Assembly: GCA_033439685.1 (NCBI GenBank) | Contig: JAUEDM010000002.1 | Coordinates: 5,704,001 to 5,768,000 of the forward strand | DNA length: 64,000 bases | Source: Apodospora peruviana | Taxonomy: Eukaryota > Ascomycota > Sordariomycetes > Sordariales > Lasiosphaeriaceae | Reading direction: 5' to 3' | In this document: positions 10,998 through 22,190 of the stretch, one piece after another | Position numbering within the stretch: position 1 is the stretch's first letter | Layout: every line of letters starts with the position of its first letter | Program-made: the position numbers and the translations under genes | Notes under the pieces: generated by a model | The model's input: the letters and a program-made list of their open reading frames with translations, nothing else | Database searches by the model: none | Told to the model about the DNA's origin: nothing

Positions 10998-12417
10998 CTA
11001 CAGCTCACCTCTCAGACGAGCAAAGATCGGAAGCAGATTACTTCCGAGTATCCAAAACTTTTGAGTACGTGACAATGTCAGCACGTTTGTCCACGATCGA
11101 CAGTTGGCCCCCACACAGGTATACTTGAACAAAAAAAAAAGGGTTAGGTAGAAAAACTTACACCGTACCAGCAGTACGACACACAGTCGTCCTTCTCATC
11201 ATAGCTCGCGACAAAGCCGCCCAGACACCGCAGCCCAAGTGCGGTGAAGACAATGCCCATCACAACCGGCGGTTTCCACAGAAGGAGCAGGCCGGCCGTC
11301 CAAACAATAATCTCGGCGGCCAGCGACCAGCGGGCCACGGGCTCGGATAGCAGCAGCGGGATCGTCCTGCGGTTCTGGAGGGCGTCGGCCGAGCGGTCGC
11401 GGAAGTCCTGCGCGTGGCCCTGTTTTCTTTTTTCAGCTACTTATCTTTGTGGTCTCAGACATGAAGAGTATTTGACTCAACTCACAGTTGTGGCGAAAAT
11501 GAATCCTATCATGAGTACGGCTACGGCCTTGAGTCCCTGGAGTTGTCTGCCGCCGTCTTTTCGCCAGCCAGAGAGAGAGAGAGAGAGAGGCCAGTCAGTC
11601 CGCAAAAACAAAAAGAATATAGTAGACTTCGACTGCATGAGGGTCTGGCACGGACAGAAACTCACCCAGGATGACAGTCGTCCCCCAGCAGTAACACGCC
11701 AGCCCGACGGCGCCAATGACGTTCTTGACGACGGGCACCGCCGCAAGGCCGCCTTCGTTGTACACGACGATCGCCACCGAGTACGCCAGGGTGCAAACCA
11801 CCGTCCCTGTCGAGAGGGCACCGGCCCACATTAACGCGAAGAGGACGTGGTACAGAGTCCTGGCGCTCGCGGGGGATATGCGGCCGGACGGGAGGGGGCG
11901 ATGCGGTTTGGCTAGCCTGTCTTCTTCTATGCCGTCGATCTGGAAGAACATAAAGAGTGAGATGGACGCTTCCCGATTGATGAGAAGAGAGAGTTGGCGG
12001 GGCAGACGAGCTGACCTGGTTCTTGACCTGTGGGATGTGTCAGTTCGGTCTTCTTTGCCAAGTTCTTTTTCTCCTACAGTCTAGGACTTTCACGTACCTG
12101 GAATGTCAGCATATGTAGTTGGAGCCAGACGAAGGCTTTCGCGACCAAGGGCGGGTTTGAGGGTCCGGCGAGGACGAGAGCCACGGCCATCTACTTTTAC
12201 CAGTCAGTGGCTGTCCTGGATTTGGATATGTTTGTATAAGACGAACCGAAGGTAAGGTCGCGACCGGAATGTCAGATTTGCCAAACAAGTACAGTGTCTT
12301 GAGGAACTCGAGCGGGCGAGTCGCCAACAACCAAATGGGGTCTTTCATTATGGACTCCATGATCATGTCTAAACAGAAGAAGTGGCTCAAGGCGGTGGAT
12401 GGGGGAGTTTTGCCCAA
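10998..12417 (-). CDS. UbiA-family prenyltransferase / membrane terpene cyclase, 312 aa
   Basis: Seven exons give one continuous 312-residue frame: 12417-12247, 12190-12098, 12027-12016 (12-nt microexon coding VKNQ), 11939-11666, 11556-11486, 11419-11162 and 11057-10998. Introns are GT-AG with CTGAC-like branch points. The first Asp-rich motif is NQIDGIEEDR (Asn91, Asp94, Glu98, Asp99) followed by KPHRPLPSGRIS. The second is GHAQDFRDRSAD (Asp212, Asp215, Asp219) followed by RRTIPLL. Several hydrophobic helices agree with an integral membrane enzyme. Family members transfer prenyl groups or, as fumagillin Fma-TC does, cyclise farnesyl diphosphate. Next to a P450 and two PhyH oxygenases, a sesquiterpene cyclase is the favoured role (inference). 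Transcribed away from the P450 at 13181. Product unknown. Confidence 0.85.
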
Positions 12418-13180
12418 GGAGCGAGAGAGAGCAAGATAATCCTCCTGATCATCGGTGACCTACCAGGCGATGCAAAGATACAAGCCATTTTCCATTCCTC
12501 GTCATGGAACTGCCGTCATCACATCCCGGGTGTGTAATTATCATGAGTCAGGGCCTTGCAGAGGCCGCGAACGCGCGCGCAGGCTGACCGCCTCTCAGGA
12601 TGTGAAAGATACTACTACTACTACTACTACTACTATGCTATATTGAAGTTCAATATGAAGTGATAAATGATGTATAGAGAATGGCTTCCGATGAGACGGT
12701 GGCAATAAGCTCTTGAACAGGGCAACTAAGCATCAAGCAGCTGCTGATCAGGGATCAACATGTGGGTGATATAGGTCAGGTAGGCCTCTGGTCTGCCTAT
12801 CGCCGTGTGACACGACGTAGTGAAGCACCCGGTCGTGCAGCAACATGCCCGGAGCTCCTCTTTTAGGAAGGTTCCAGGCAACAGATGGCTTAGTGATTCC
12901 ATAATACGGATGACGGATAACAATACTGGTACTTACATATGCATCGGTGGGTTCATGTTACTTCCAATATAATATCCGGATTACCGGGGGTTATGGGTAA
13001 GTATCTGACAGTCTGCAGAACGGGGCCGCAGATGTCTCAAATGCTCAGAAAAGCTTGGCAAGCAACCCAAATCGGTACATTTCATGAAGCCTTTAAATGT
13101 AATGAAAAAGATGGGGTGAACGCAAAAGATCACAGTGCCTCACTCAGTGTAAGACATCGCCCATCATCATTCTCACATCC
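12418..13180. promoter_or_regulatory. Shared divergent promoter region, UbiA and P450 genes
   Basis: A 763-base gap separates the start codons of the minus-strand UbiA gene (12417) and the plus-strand P450 (13181), so both genes could be controlled from here. It contains an (ACT)n run of about nine units at 12609-12635. At about 12490-12560 a segment with gtcatggaactgccgtcatc and gtgtgtaattatcatgagtcag resembles the repeat at 27.1-27.3 kb. No specific binding site can be named. Confidence 0.5.
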
Positions 13181-14824
13181 ATGATCCAGCCCAGCATGGA
13201 TCCCACTACTATTCCCTTGACACTCAGGCTCCAGGCCGCCGCCATAGCTCTGATAGTAGCTCTCGTCGGAATGCTAGTATATCGGACAACACGCTCCAAG
13301 TCAAAGCACCCAGGATACCGCTTTCCGCCCGGCCCAAAGCCGCTGCCCATCATCGGAAATGTGCTCGACCTCCCTCCCAAGGGGGAGGCCGAGTTCCTGC
13401 ACTGGCTCAAGCACAAGGACGTCTACGGCCCTATCAGCTCTGTGACCATCATGGGACTGACTCTGGTCATCTTCCACGACAAGGAGGCCGCGCACGCCGT
13501 CATGGGCAAAAAAGCCCAAAAGACGTCGGCGCGGCCGCAGCTCAACTTTGCCAGGCTCTGCGGGTTCGAGGATTTTCTCATCACCCATCAGTATGACGAC
13601 AAGTACCGGATGCACCGCAGGATGGTGCACCAGGAGATTGGCACTCGGTCGCTATCGGCCAGCTTCCACGCGGTCCAGGAGAAGGAGTCGCTGCATTTTA
13701 CTCTGCAGACGCTGCACGACCCGGACAACATACTGAAGCATCTGAAACGACTGGCAGCCTCCATCATCCTGCAAATCACCTACGGCTACTCGGTTGAGCG
13801 GCAGACCGCGGACCCGCTCGTCGACATGATCGAGCACGCGATGGAGAACCTCTCGCGAGCTTTTGTTCCGCTGTCCTGGGCCGTCGATGCCGTGCCCGCC
13901 CTCCGGCACCTGCCCGACTGGTTTCCGGGCACCGGATACCGCCAGACGGCGCGGGAATGGAAGGCCACCAACGAAGCGGCCGCCGCGCTGCCCTACAACT
14001 TTGTCAGACGACAAATGGCTCTCGGATCACACAAACCGTCCTACACCTCCAGCCTGCTCGAAAAGAACAACATGGCTCCAGACTACGAAACCGAGGAGGC
14101 GATAAAATGGACGGCCGCGAGCCTCTACGCCGCCGGATCCGATAGCACCGTCGCCATCATCACGAGCGTGATGCTCGCGCTGGTCATGTTTCCCGAGGTC
14201 CAGGACCGCGCGCAAGAAGAAATCGACCGCGTTGTTTTTGGGTCTAATACTAACCGACTACCCAGCTTTGCTGACCGCGAGCACATGCCGTACATCGACG
14301 GCATCGTCAAAGAGGCATGGCGCTGGAACCCCGTCGGGCCCATGGGGCTGGCGCACAAGGCCGAGGAGGACATTGTTTGTGGAGAGTACCTGATCCCGGC
14401 CGGGGCGTATCTGCTTCCATCGCTGTGGTGGTTCCTGCACGACCCGGCCACGTACTCGGACCCGGACACGTTCAAGCCCGAGCGTTACCTGGCGCCACTG
14501 AACGAGCCGGACCCGAGCGAGGTCGCGTTTGGTTATGGGAGGCGGTCTTGTGCCGGGCGGTTTTTTGCGGATGCGAGTGTTTATATTTGTCTTGTGCAGA
14601 TGTTGGCTGTGTTTCGGCTGCGCAAGAGGAGAGATAACCGGAGTGGGGAGGAGATTCCTGTGAAGCTGGAGGCGATTCCGGGCATGGTCAATCGGCCTAA
14701 GGAGTTTGAGTTTGTGGCTGAGCCGAGGAGCGAGAGGCATGTGAGACTGCTGAAAAGTATTGAGGAGAAGATGGAGCCTGAGGTGAGTGATGCTGGGTTG
14801 TTGAATCTTGGCAGTGTTGTTTGA
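13181..14824 (+). CDS. Cytochrome P450 monooxygenase, 547 aa
   Basis: Intronless, full-length microsomal P450. An N-terminal membrane anchor (about residues 18-34) is followed by the proline hinge PPGPKPLPIIGN. Core motifs are present in order: I-helix AAGSDSTV, K-helix EAWR, FKPERY, and the heme loop FGYGRRSCAG with Cys457 as the thiolate ligand. Overall it resembles the OrdA-like (O-methylsterigmatocystin oxidoreductase type) P450s common in secondary metabolism. It shares a divergent promoter with the UbiA gene and precedes two oxygenases on the same strand, so it probably oxidises the terpenoid made at this locus (inference). A second Met six codons in is an alternative start. Confidence 0.9.
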   Translation: MIQPSMDPTTIPLTLRLQAAAIALIVALVGMLVYRTTRSKSKHPGYRFPPGPKPLPIIGNVLDLPPKGEAEFLHWLKHKDVYGPISSVTIMGLTLVIFHDKEAAHAVMGKKAQKTSARPQLNFARLCGFEDFLITHQYDDKYRMHRRMVHQEIGTRSLSASFHAVQEKESLHFTLQTLHDPDNILKHLKRLAASIILQITYGYSVERQTADPLVDMIEHAMENLSRAFVPLSWAVDAVPALRHLPDWFPGTGYRQTAREWKATNEAAAALPYNFVRRQMALGSHKPSYTSSLLEKNNMAPDYETEEAIKWTAASLYAAGSDSTVAIITSVMLALVMFPEVQDRAQEEIDRVVFGSNTNRLPSFADREHMPYIDGIVKEAWRWNPVGPMGLAHKAEEDIVCGEYLIPAGAYLLPSLWWFLHDPATYSDPDTFKPERYLAPLNEPDPSEVAFGYGRRSCAGRFFADASVYICLVQMLAVFRLRKRRDNRSGEEIPVKLEAIPGMVNRPKEFEFVAEPRSERHVRLLKSIEEKMEPEVSDAGLLNLGSVV

Positions 14825-16447
14825 GTGCGGGCGTGTTTTTTTTTTTTTTTTTTTTGGTCTCTTTTCTGGTGTAGTTATTCTCAATTTCTGACCGAACTTG
14901 GGCGAGAGATTAGTTCGAATAATGTCGAGCTCCACCTTTTTCAAACTTTCCTCCAGATTTAGGACGGCAAGATTCGAGTTATTTTCTGTCTAGGAATCTC
15001 AATCCCAAACATAAAACAGATAGTATACCTTTACTGTCATACACATTTTATTCTTTTGGTGTATTGCTGTGCCCTGATAAATGTCCATCGGAGACGTAAT
15101 TATTTAATGCGAAAGTTATGAATTCTGAAAGCTTTAGACGGCCAAGATGCCCATCTATCCTCCCATCCGCCAGCCCTGCCTGCCCTGCCTGCCATTGAAA
15201 GTTTGAGATTCAGATTATTCCATCCGTAAGCCGTTAACCGAGGCTGCGTGATGGAGATCGCACAAGTCCTGAAGAGTGAAGATGGTTAACTGCCGAGTCG
15301 TTTACCCCATCTAGCTAACTTGGCGGCTTACCCGCATCCTGTACACTCGTGCGCCTGTACACTCGTGCCGAGGTGTCACGGGAGAAGGAGATGCTAAACC
15401 ACGCCAATGCCAGTGACATCGTGTACACGTCGGACTGCAACCTCATTATCATGCTCTCAGTCAAGTCCGAAGTGCATGACGAGATCTCCGCACTTTTGAG
15501 AACCCATTGTCTCGTTTGTGTCATTATCGCCCGTCGGAAGACGCTCGGCACCCATGTCAAAAGTCCTCAATCTCAAAGGTCGGATGACTGATTTGTCGAA
15601 ATCTGTCGTCTAAGGTCCGGCCAGCGTAACATAGGCAAATGCACACCGCTGATTAAGTGTTGACGTGTTCGGCATGATCAGGAGCTGCACCGTGAAAAGT
15701 AATGTAACGAGACTAACGAGTAACGACTCGGAGAGTTACGGAATACCGTTTACGGATAATCGTACAGCAATAGAGCTGTCGGCACTGCGTCAATCCATAT
15801 ATTTGGTTGGATTGGACTGGTCCGCTCTGTAGTCGACTAAATCTAGGTCTACGCTCTACCGTGGTACGTCCGTGTACAGATTAGATATAGATGTCATCGT
15901 CGCATCGAGATACTGTAAGACGTGCATCTGCGGAACCGGACGCTACCTTAACTGCCGGCCCGGCACCGGGAGCCTCCCGAAAAAGGTGAAAATACCGTAC
16001 GGAGATAACACCCCGAACCCCGAATTGTCGAGTTGGAAAGGTGCAGTGGCAACGGAATAAGCCCGCATCTTGTCGTTATTAGCCTTGTCTCCCAAATCAT
16101 GGTCGACGAAGCAGATTAGAGGCCGCAGTCGCATTTCGAGAAATCTTTCTCTGTTTCTCGGCTGTATGCCGGTGCTTACCAACCTTACTCACGGTCGCAT
16201 TTACAACGCACACGGTCGATCTTTGACACTATCATCGGCCTCTACGTGCGGAAATAATTAGAAACAGACTCGGACTCGGAATGCGAGATTATCGGCGGGG
16301 AGGGATTGCATCCCAAGCACACATTCACGTCGAATATCCAGCAAAGACAGATCTTGCCACCCTTATCATCACCGGCGAGACACTTCGCTGTACCGCTAGC
16401 CTCTAGGGCAGGGAATTTCCCATCCAGCAACTGACCTGACCTCAACT
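14825..16447. other. Intergenic, within the putative terpenoid locus
   Basis: No gene is supported. There is a poly-T run just after the P450 stop (14836-14856), a short cctgcc repeat near 15176-15192, and a direct duplication of tgtacactcgtgc near 15339-15365. The 3' end is the promoter of the first PhyH oxygenase gene. Confidence 0.5.
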
Positions 16448-17263
16448 ATGGCACAAGTCAATCTCGACAACGCCAAGACCCACCTGAAGGAGCACGGCTG
16501 GGTCAAGATCCGCTCCGTGCTCTCCCCAGACGACGCAGCCGACGCCCTCGACCGGCTATGGAAGGCCAAGGATGCCTCCGAAGCCAGCGGCGAATCCTCC
16601 TTCCAGCCCATCCTCGACCCGAACCCTTCCAACGTACGAGTCTTCTACCTGCCGGAGCTGGACGCCTACTGGCGCGACCTGCTCGTGCGCCCCACAGGCA
16701 TGGAGCTGACCGAGTCCGTCTTGGGTGAGGGTTTCCTGGTCAGCAACTTCTCCGCCAACATCGCCCGTCCCGGCTCCCAGAGCATGGCGCTGCACTCGGA
16801 CCAGAGCATCGTCCTGCCGGAGCCGTGGGTAGACGCGTGGGCCGTCAACGTCATCTGGTGCCTCACGCGGTGCACGAGAGAAAACGGAGCGACGCTCTAC
16901 ATCCCCGGCTCGCACAAGTGGACTCGCTGGGCCGACGTCCCGGACGACGCGCCAGATTTGTTGGTGCCGTTCGAGGCGGACGCCGGCGACGTGATTGTCG
17001 TCGACGGGCGGCTGTGGCACACGTCCGGGTGCAACACCACCGAGGACGAGGACCGCGCCGTTCTCTTTGCCTACTTCTCGGCGCCGCACATGCGCCAGCT
17101 GATAAACTGGAGTGCTAAACTCCCCAGGGAACTGCAGGATACTTTTAGTTCTGAGATGAAGGCGCTGTTTGGCCTGGGGCATATTGGCTATGTTGTCAGG
17201 GGTGATCTGAGATACATGGCGACGAAATACCCCGACAAGAAACCCAATGGTACAAAAACTTGA
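16448..17263 (+). CDS. PhyH-family Fe(II)/2-oxoglutarate oxygenase, 271 aa
   Basis: Single exon. The iron-binding triad is clear: MALHSDQS provides His116 and Asp118, and GRLWHTSGCN provides His191. Arg203 in DRAVLF is positioned to bind 2-oxoglutarate. GATLYIPGSHKW is the conserved PhyH turn between them. Length fits the family. Members hydroxylate or otherwise oxidise C-H bonds, and fumagillin Fma-C6H belongs to this group. Lying on the same strand as the P450 and 585 bases before a second PhyH gene, it is likely a tailoring enzyme of the terpenoid locus (inference). Confidence 0.85.
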   Translation: MAQVNLDNAKTHLKEHGWVKIRSVLSPDDAADALDRLWKAKDASEASGESSFQPILDPNPSNVRVFYLPELDAYWRDLLVRPTGMELTESVLGEGFLVSNFSANIARPGSQSMALHSDQSIVLPEPWVDAWAVNVIWCLTRCTRENGATLYIPGSHKWTRWADVPDDAPDLLVPFEADAGDVIVVDGRLWHTSGCNTTEDEDRAVLFAYFSAPHMRQLINWSAKLPRELQDTFSSEMKALFGLGHIGYVVRGDLRYMATKYPDKKPNGTKT

Positions 17264-17847
17264 AGCGGCGGTTTGAAACTGAAACATCTACTAGTAGACT
17301 ATTAGGATTCTGGAAAATCCGAGAAAGCTGAATACCGATCCATTTGTTACCTTTCTTATGCTCCTTATGCCTTGTACACGACCCTTCCAAAGGGTTCCTG
17401 CTGTTGTGATGAAACAAAAACCACCAATGATACGAATTTGAGTGAGAATGAGCAACTAATCTTCATGAGGCAGCGAGTTCGGTACAGTTTGAGAATTTCA
17501 ACACACAACAATCTGTAACAGTTATCAGTTGATGATGCGGTGCACAGGAGGTTTAGTCAGGTAGGTAGTATTGGCTTTCGGAGTTTCTACTATCTAGCTG
17601 CAACTGACATGTGTAATCCGTGCTTCCTAATCCGGTGACCTAATATATCATATATAGCATGGCCCTGTAACCGTCTTGGTCGAGGAGGAGGGCGCCTCAG
17701 AGACCCCCCGCACACATGCCGTCGCAAATCTTGCAACTTCTCCGACAACCGCAAACGGCCGGTAGTTAGGTAGTTACTTACAGTCCGCATCTATCTCCAT
17801 CGAGATCTTGACAAACTTTTGTTTACACCGCGGCCAACACCACAACC
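17264..17847. other. Intergenic between two PhyH genes
   Basis: Nothing coding is visible. It presumably holds the terminator of the first oxygenase gene and the promoter of the second. Confidence 0.4.
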
Positions 17848-18839
17848 ATGGCCCAACTACTCGAGTCGTTTCCGCCGGACTACAAGCCCTCCGTCCGCAT
17901 CAGCGAGCTGCCGGCCAGTGCTCACATGGATGAGATTCTGGCTGTGCTCGACCGCGACGGCGGTGTGATCCTCAGCGACCTGGTCACTCTCGAGCAGTTG
18001 GCGTCCATCGACGACGAGATCGAAGCCTACATGACCAAAGACAACAGGGACGATGACGAGGGCTTCTTCAAAACCCTAATCCCCCAAGAGACGGTCCTCA
18101 TCGGCGGCCTGGTCGGAAAGTCCGACACCCTGGCCAAGATCTGCGGCGAGCACCCCGCTCTGGAGGCGCTGCGTCGCGAGATCCTGACTGATGTCGGCAC
18201 GAGAAAAGTCGAAGGATACGATCTGCCTTATCACATTGAACCCTTACTGTCCGTGAGCCTAAGCTTTAGAGTCGGATACGGGGCCGTTCGGCAGCGACTC
18301 CATCGCGACGACGGGACGCATCTGATCGAGCACGAGAGCAAGCCGTACCATCTGAAGAACTCGGCGCAGTTGGGCTGTCTGATTGCGGCAGTCGAGACAA
18401 CGCAGGCCAGTGGCGCCACCATGTTCATACCTGGTAGTCATCGCTGGGACGACAGGAGGGAGCCGAGGCTGGACGAGGTGACCTTTGCCGGTAAATACCT
18501 TGGAAAGAATTGGTTTCTAAATGTCGCTAATGTCAACACAAAAAATCAGAGATGAAGCCCGGCGCCGCCCTCGTCTTTCTGGCCGCCTGCTGGCATGGAG
18601 CGGGCCACAACAGCGTACCGGGCTTCACGCGCGTGCTGCACGGACTATTCTTCTGCCGCGGCACGTTGAGGACGCAGGAAAACCAGTTTCTGGCCGTCCC
18701 GCGCAGCAAGGCGTTGACGATGAGCCCGCAGATGTTGAGCCTGCTTGGCTACAAGCAGCCTGGTGCCGCGCTCGGAATGGTCGAGAACGGGGACCCGATG
18801 CTGGATCTTCCAGGGTTCATTGCGGCGGCAAATCGGTGA
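17848..18839 (+). CDS. PhyH-family Fe(II)/2-oxoglutarate oxygenase, 310 aa
   Basis: Two exons, 17848-18490 and 18550-18839, joined by a 59-nt GT-AG intron that restores TFAEMKPG. Iron ligands are His152 and Asp154 in RLHRDDG, and His230 in ACWHGAGHN; GATMFIPGSHRWDD is the conserved turn. The first iron motif sits further from the N-terminus than in the neighbour at 16448, and the two proteins are only distantly alike, so this is not a recent tandem copy. It resembles the PhyH oxygenases of fungal meroterpenoid and alkaloid clusters. Probable second oxidative tailoring step at the UbiA/P450 locus (inference). Confidence 0.85.
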
Positions 18840-19743
18840 TTTCTTTTCCCTGCAACAGCAAGGTTTCGGGGTGGATGGTAGGTAGTTGATATCTCAGGTT
18901 TAGCTTCGGTAGTCGTCTGTAACTGCGTGTTCGCTCGCTCCGTTGACCTGTTTTGTACTAAGCCAGCGCATGCCGACGAAACCGACGAGGTTATAGCTGC
19001 CCGATTAAGCGCTACATTAACTTTCTCGCTTGCTCGGATGTGCACTTGGAGCTTTACCTGAATCATATATATCCCCATAACCGCAGCACCCAGCAGGACT
19101 CCCGTAGTTGGTGATCTTGCACCCGCGTATTGCGTTCAGGTAGAAGTAATATCGAGTAAGCCAGGACCTGGCTAGTATTTCTCCATTGACGATTTGAATC
19201 CTCTGCTGACAGCGCCACCCCGCTCGGCCCAGTACTCGGTTTGAAGTTGGGACTTGTAGGGCATCCAGTCTCTTTCGCCGATGCCTAGTCGTAGTACATA
19301 CGGTGGATGAGGTGTTGGATGCACATCGTGAAGAACCGGTCTGTGGATGTGAGGTTTGTTGATCAACGACTTTGTGGGTTTCTTTCAAGTTTTGTGATGT
19401 GCGGAACTGCAGGTACAATGGCGTTTTCTGGGGAATTATGGTTAGTTGCCTTTTCGGTTTATATATATGTCGTCCACGATGGTTCAAGTCCGTGACTCAG
19501 TTTGTATAACAGTCATGTGTTTCGCCTCAGAGTCCATGTTTATCTCGGTTTCTAACGCTGAGCTGGGACAGTGGTGTAGATCAGTATCCTTGTACAAGAA
19601 GAGCCGGCCATTTGAAGAAACACAACAATAGTGGTAGTTAACAAAGAAGCTATCTGATAACAACCGCGCGACAACCGCATTGTTTCTTTTCCGGCGGGAC
19701 CCCCCTTGTTGTCAGAACAAAGCCTACTAACAACCCCTTACAA
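18840..19743. other. Intergenic between the terpenoid locus and the HET relic
   Basis: No convincing gene. The cluster-like gene set seems to end here. A promoter for a plus-strand gene is not evident either. Confidence 0.4.
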
Positions 19744-22190
19744 TTACACGATCCGAACTTCCCAGGGAACCCCATCAGCAGCGAAGCTATCAACCACCGA
19801 GGGCGGCCAAGGACGGTACGGAACAAGATAGTCTTCGGGCCGAGGGTCCCTCGTAAGCATCATGAGCTCGTATGCATCAGGTACCTTACCGCGTGCCCTA
19901 GCAGCTGCTGTAGCAAAGCTCAAGTACCCAACCGCGCAGTAGAAGTGTGTGTCGTACATGAGATCCATCAACCTTCGTATGCTCGCTCTCACCGTGACGG
20001 AAACTCTCTCACTTGGCTTGTGAGTGTCGCAAGGCCTCCACGCGCTGCCCGTAGCTGCCGAGGTATAGCGCCAATGCCATAAAGCAGGCTCCATATGTTC
20101 TGCGACCAAATTATGACGACTCGGCGGCTTGTAGTACAAGTCCAGTACTTGGCTACGTCCTCTGGCGTCAGCATCAGCTCGATGCAAGGGCCAGTGCCAT
20201 TGTCATCAACTTTCACACCGATCTGCGGAAGCGTCATCTTAAGACACCTGGTATAGGTCGCTGCGAAGCCTGGCGCTTGGCCGCGAGATTCGTTCAGGAG
20301 ATTCTGGAACAGAGGCAGGAAGCCGTACAACACAATTTGATTTTGTGGCCCAGGAAACATCGCACCCAAGGCATCGGCTTGGTCGAAACCTTTCATCCGA
20401 CCTGAGATCGGCAAGTGTATCGCGTAGGGTAACTTGAATGGTAATACCTTCCAGACCTTCCAGACCTTCCATGCGCTTGGGGAATATCATCTGCCGGGAT
20501 GCCGGGATGACGCAGTGCAGATTTTGGAGACGGTTGACTTGATGACAGCCCGGGCTGAACCTGGTCCATTCGCGCTGTACATCAGGACACAGAAGAAACA
20601 TGTCGTCACAGGGACAGCACAGGATGAGCTTGAACGACTTCACAGCCTCATGCTCGGGATCCAGAATTTCTCTCATAAAGACGAGGAGGTATTCTGGATA
20701 GTCTGCTTCTCCCCTTTCCTTCTCTAGACAGAACAGATGGTTAGGGCCAGGGGGAATCACAGCGTCGAGCTGCGGCCCGCCTTCCTCAGTCATGATGTAC
20801 AGCGCACACGGCTCCGGAATCACCTCGTAAAGACCGGCTACCTTGGTACTTGCCGGGCTCGCCTCGAATTTGAAGATGTGGATCAGCTTGGTGGTGAGCG
20901 CCCCGGTGGCGGAGTCGACCCAGGCGTTGTAACGCCGCGAGCGGCCGGGGTCGTATTGTTCCGGAATGCTGCTTCGCGACTCGAGGTAAGTGTACCAGCG
21001 TTCTCTATCGACCTTGCATACGTACCAGTGTATCTTTGCCGGCGGGGTTTCTATCGAGGACTGCAGGCTCAATGGGAAGACGAAAACGAGAGTGGTGTTA
21101 GCGGAACAGAGGTTCCTTCTCGACCAGGCATGCATCCTCGCTGGCTCCGCGGCTCCTTGGGCTCTCCTCAGGCGCTTCTTTCTTAGTTCCTCGGTATCGT
21201 CCAGAGATGGGTTACTCTCGAGCGGTCGACTGCTTTGCCAGTCCAGTACCCACGAAGGACAGCCAGGGAATGCCGCCAGCCCTGACGCGCTCATCAAGAC
21301 GCTTGCTACGCCATGGTTGATCAAAATATGGGCAAAGACCCCGATAAAGATATGCCGAGTGGAGATCCGATAATCTGACACCAAGATGTCTTGACCCTCG
21401 GACCTTAGAAGCCCCAAAATACCAAATATCCTGTCTCTCGGGTCCGACGCCTCGCACAGCCAGGTCCGGTGAAGAGCCGGAAACAGATCGTTCTGGTCAC
21501 AGGAGCAGTCACCCAAATATTGAAGCCACGGCGCAGCCGTAGAATCCCAATCAAAGTCCATGAACTTCACGGTCAAATTAGACGCCCAAAACTGCGTGTC
21601 GCCCACGGGAATGACGGCGTACCAACTCCGAAGCAGCTCCTGGATGACCCAAGCCCCGCTGAAATATCGTCGAATGAGCAGCTTCCTTAAAGTCACTCCA
21701 TCTGGTACACCACCCATGACCTGATCAAACTCGTGAAGACCATAACGAGCGGGATGACGGTGCGTCGGTCTGGACACGATATCAGACCCCAAGATAGACA
21801 AACACCCTCGAACAGTTCTGGTATATCATTCCCATCTTGGCCACCTGCTGCGCTCTTTCGGTCGGATCATCCTGATTAATACAGATAGCGTCTACCCAGA
21901 CCATCCGGATACCCCTCTTCAGCGGCCGCAGGTAGCGCAGCATATCGTAGCAGTTCGCAGTCTGCAGGAGAGAACATCCCACCGCGGACCAATAAAGATC
22001 GGTCGACAGGGAGTGCTGTCGCCATATTCGCCTCCCCATGTGTACGACACCGTCTCGTACTCGGGGTAATTGTCGTGCTGGTATACCTCTAGTGCGGCGT
22101 GGGGGGGGGGGGGAGCTGTCGTCGTCGGTGGAATAGAGGCGCAGGAGGCGGAACTCGTGCCTGTGGACCAGGGTGGCCGGGACGTAGGTG
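19744..22190 (-). pseudogene. HET-domain (heterokaryon incompatibility) pseudogene
   Basis: The HET core is readable in pieces: EFRLLRLY, YETVSYTWGGE, LLQTANCYDMLRYLRP, VWVDAICINQDDPTERAQQV, SRVFVYLG, RRYFSGAWVIQELL and DPRDRIFGILGLL. A long C-terminal region ends near 19744. The pieces lie in different frames. Shifts occur at a G13 run (22101-22113), at gagag (about 21967-21972), at cccc (21787-21790), near 20380-20400 and near 20145. The 5' end has no ATG and abuts a copia fragment. HET proteins trigger incompatibility cell death on non-self fusion. Either a decayed gene or, less likely, accumulated base-call errors. Confidence 0.75.

Noticed and set aside
13301..14944. Minus-strand open frames within the P450 gene (up to 228 codons)
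   Set aside because: G+C-rich antisense shadows of a fully supported P450.
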